Of a stretch of DNA of 64,000 nt, positions 62,742 to 64,000 are shown one piece after another. The stretch covers positions 682,001 through 746,000 of the forward strand of contig NZ_RKHQ01000001.1 of assembly GCF_003751805.1 (NCBI RefSeq). The letters run 5' to 3'. Origin of the DNA: Salana multivorans (GTDB lineage Bacteria > Actinomycetota > Actinomycetes > Actinomycetales > Beutenbergiaceae). Within the stretch, counting starts at the first letter, position 1. Each line of letters opens with the position of its first letter. Position numbers and translations under genes: made by a program. Below the pieces are notes generated by a model. That model was not told the origin of the DNA. It saw only the letters and a list, made by a program, of their open reading frames with translations, and ran no database searches.

Positions 62742-63224
62742 CTAGGACGCGAGGACCTCGTCGAGGATGGCCTCGGCCTGCTCCTCCTCGGTCTTCTTCG
62801 CGAGCGCGAGCTCCGAGACGAGGATCTGACGGGCGCGGGCGAGCATGCGCTTCTCCCCGGCCGAGAGACCGCGGCCCTGATCGCGGCGGGACAGGTCCCG
62901 CACGACCTCGGCGACCTTGATGACGTCACCGGAGGCGATCTTCTCGACATTGGCCTTGAACCGGCGGGACCAGTTCGTCGGCTCCTCGGTGTACTCGGCG
63001 CGCAGCACCTCGAAGACGCGCTCGAGCCCTTCCTGGCCCACCACGTCCCGAACACCGACGAGGTCGATGTTCTCGGCCGGAACCTCGATCACGAGGTCGC
63101 CCTGGGCGACGCGGAGCGTGAGGTAGATCTTCTCCTCACCGCGCAGCACCCGGGTGGAGATCTTCTCGATGAGCGCCGCACCGTGGTGCGGATAGACGAC
63201 AGTCTCGCCGACCTCAAAAGTCAT
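62742..63224 (-). CDS. carD: CarD/CdnL family RNA polymerase-binding regulator
   Basis: Essential actinobacterial transcription factor that stabilises open promoter complexes, 160 residues. N-terminal Tudor-like RNA-polymerase interaction domain [20 protein letters not shown] (1-20), through [17 protein letters not shown] near 70. The C-terminal DNA-binding helical domain (about 75-160) contains [18 protein letters not shown] with the promoter-wedging tryptophan. ATG at 63224 has AAAGGGGAG upstream; 19 extra residues from an upstream ATG are rejected. Divergent from the LpqE-like gene. Confidence 0.97.
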   Translation of the reverse strand: MTFEVGETVVYPHHGAALIEKISTRVLRGEEKIYLTLRVAQGDLVIEVPAENIDLVGVRDVVGQEGLERVFEVLRAEYTEEPTNWSRRFKANVEKIASGDVIKVAEVVRDLSRRDQGRGLSAGEKRMLARARQILVSELALAKKTEEEQAEAILDEVLAS

Positions 63225-63419
63225 GTAGGGACTCCCCTTTCCGGAGTCAAGGATACCACGCGGTTTTTCCAGAGATTGCACACAAATACTCCACCGCCCG
63301 GGTGTTTGCGCAGGTCACGGGCGTGCGTGTGAGGTGCGTCCACGCGCGCGCGGTCGTCGGCCGCGCCCGCGTGCGGATATCGGTACGGTTGACCCATCAG
63401 CCAGTCCCACGGAGGAACC

Positions 63420-63890
63420 ATGTCCCTCGCGCCCGCCCGCCGCCTCGCCGTCGTCGCCGCCGGCGCGCTCGCCGCGATCTCGATCGCCGCCTGCTCGCCC
63501 GTGCTCACCCACAACCCGTACGGCGCGAGCGACGGCATCCGCGTCTCGTGGGAGGACGGCGCACCGATCCGCGGCGAGAACGTGCTCCTGCTCGCGGCCG
63601 AGGAGGGCGGCGACGCGCGCGTCGTCGGCGGCCTCACGAACGGCACCGGCGAGGACGTCGAGATCCAGGTCGGGTTCGCGGACGGCGACGCGTCGACGAT
63701 CACCGTCCCCGCGAGCTCCACCGTCCTGCTCGACGGCTCCCGGACCTCCGACCTGGTGCTCCCGAACGTCCCCGGCGCTCCGGGATCGACCGTCGCGATG
63801 ACGTTCTCCACGCCGTCCCAGGGCGTCGTCACGCTCCAGGTCCCCGTGCTGGACGGCACGCTCGACGAGTACCGCGACCTCGTCCCCTGA
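63420..63890 (+). CDS. LpqE-like lipoprotein
   Basis: Exported lipoprotein, 156 residues. Signal sequence RRLAVVAAGALAAISIAAC with lipobox Cys25; the mature part is an all-beta domain with RGENVLLLAAEEGGDARVVG and TNGTGEDVEIQVGF. Position, divergent from carD, and size match mycobacterial lpqE next to carD; the function there is unknown. ATG 63420 has GGAGG five bases upstream. Confidence 0.85.
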   Translation: MSLAPARRLAVVAAGALAAISIAACSPVLTHNPYGASDGIRVSWEDGAPIRGENVLLLAAEEGGDARVVGGLTNGTGEDVEIQVGFADGDASTITVPASSTVLLDGSRTSDLVLPNVPGAPGSTVAMTFSTPSQGVVTLQVPVLDGTLDEYRDLVP

Positions 63891-63920
63891 GTCCCGCGCG
63901 CGGCCGGACGGTCGCGCCGC

Positions 63921-64000
63921 CTACCGCCCGACGAGCTTGTACCCGAGCCCCCGCACCGTCACGATCGTGCGCGGCTCCCCCGGGTCCTCCTCGACCTTGG
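63921..64000 (-). CDS. OmpR/PhoB family response regulator (partial, last 26 codons)
   Basis: The minus strand encodes KVEEDPGEPRTIVTV followed by RGLGYKLVGR and a TAG stop at 63921. This is the end of the winged-helix DNA-binding domain of OmpR-type regulators (the TVRGxGYxL strand). The rest lies beyond the window. It may be a RegX3/PhoP-like protein, as in the mycobacterial neighbourhood of carD, but this cannot be told from 26 residues. Confidence 0.85.
   Translation of the reverse strand, partial: KVEEDPGEPRTIVTVRGLGYKLVGR

Noticed and set aside
63225-63281. 19-residue extension of CarD
   Set aside because: The strong AAAGGGGAG site and the conserved [12 protein letters not shown] start fit ATG 63224.
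62742-63300. Housekeeping promoter for carD
   Set aside because: TATCCT is a fair -10 element on the minus strand, but no -35 element lies at 16-19 bases, so no promoter was called.
1-64000. tRNA, rRNA, insertion sequence, prophage or attachment sites
   Set aside because: No cloverleaf with a typical T-loop, no rRNA stretch and no transposase or integrase motif was recognised while reading the window.

Overview
The window is high-GC DNA (mostly above 70% G+C) packed with genes that use GTG and TTG starts freely. It carries a 14-subunit-type complex I operon, a full set of menaquinone genes, System II cytochrome c maturation, CarD, LpqE- and LpqF-like lipoproteins, the 32-residue ribosomal protein bS22 and an MsiK-type sugar ATPase. 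This combination points to an actinobacterium. The gene content and the many leaderless starts suggest the order Micrococcales (Cellulomonas-like), but the exact genus is inference. No rRNA, tRNA, CRISPR array, insertion sequence or prophage was seen.

Layout. 1-15290 (minus strand): menJ-like reductase then nuoA to nuoM (nuoM is cut by the window edge), nearly all joined by ATGA or GTGA overlaps. 15560-17653: menG/ubiE and a divergent isochorismate synthase. 17834-20600: an HtrA-like protease, a four-helix membrane protein and a secreted protein of visibly lower GC, the most foreign-looking stretch. 20747-28173: menD, menC, menB, menE, menA, with a DUF3048 lipoprotein and a DUF4229 membrane protein between them. 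28252-34175: a small membrane protein, a 697-base stretch without genes that holds repeats, then a minus-strand operon of histidine phosphatase, tlpA, ccdA, resB and ccsB. The order of the men and cytochrome c genes resembles the Mycobacterium tuberculosis Rv0525-Rv0561 region (from memory).

34270-48404 is a mixed region: MarR/YceI pair, glutaredoxin-like protein, HTH-MurA fusion, thiamine-binding protein, bS22, GH15-like and GH13 enzymes, AcuC-like deacetylase, peptidase E, a cysteine-free HesB-like protein, a LpqF-like serine hydrolase, and a TetR-TrkH-TrkA unit. 48578-60227 holds a Ser/Thr kinase divergent from otsA-otsB, an MsiK-type ATPase, a second ABC ATPase, a DUF4032 protein, an ABC exporter (ATPase plus two permeases) and a NarL-type two-component system. 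60188-64000 holds rlmB, cysS, carD, an LpqE-like lipoprotein and the last codons of an OmpR-family regulator.

How the genes work together. Complex I passes NADH electrons to menaquinone. The men genes make that quinone and the MenJ-like enzyme probably saturates one isoprene unit of it. The cytochrome c maturation operon equips the downstream c-type cytochromes. The first half of the window is therefore largely one respiratory-chain neighbourhood. Later genes deal with trehalose and alpha-glucan metabolism, potassium uptake, envelope stress and translation. A recurrent sequence feature is a TANNNT box placed 6 or 7 bases before an ATG or GTG, which marks at least 13 genes as likely to be translated from leaderless mRNAs.
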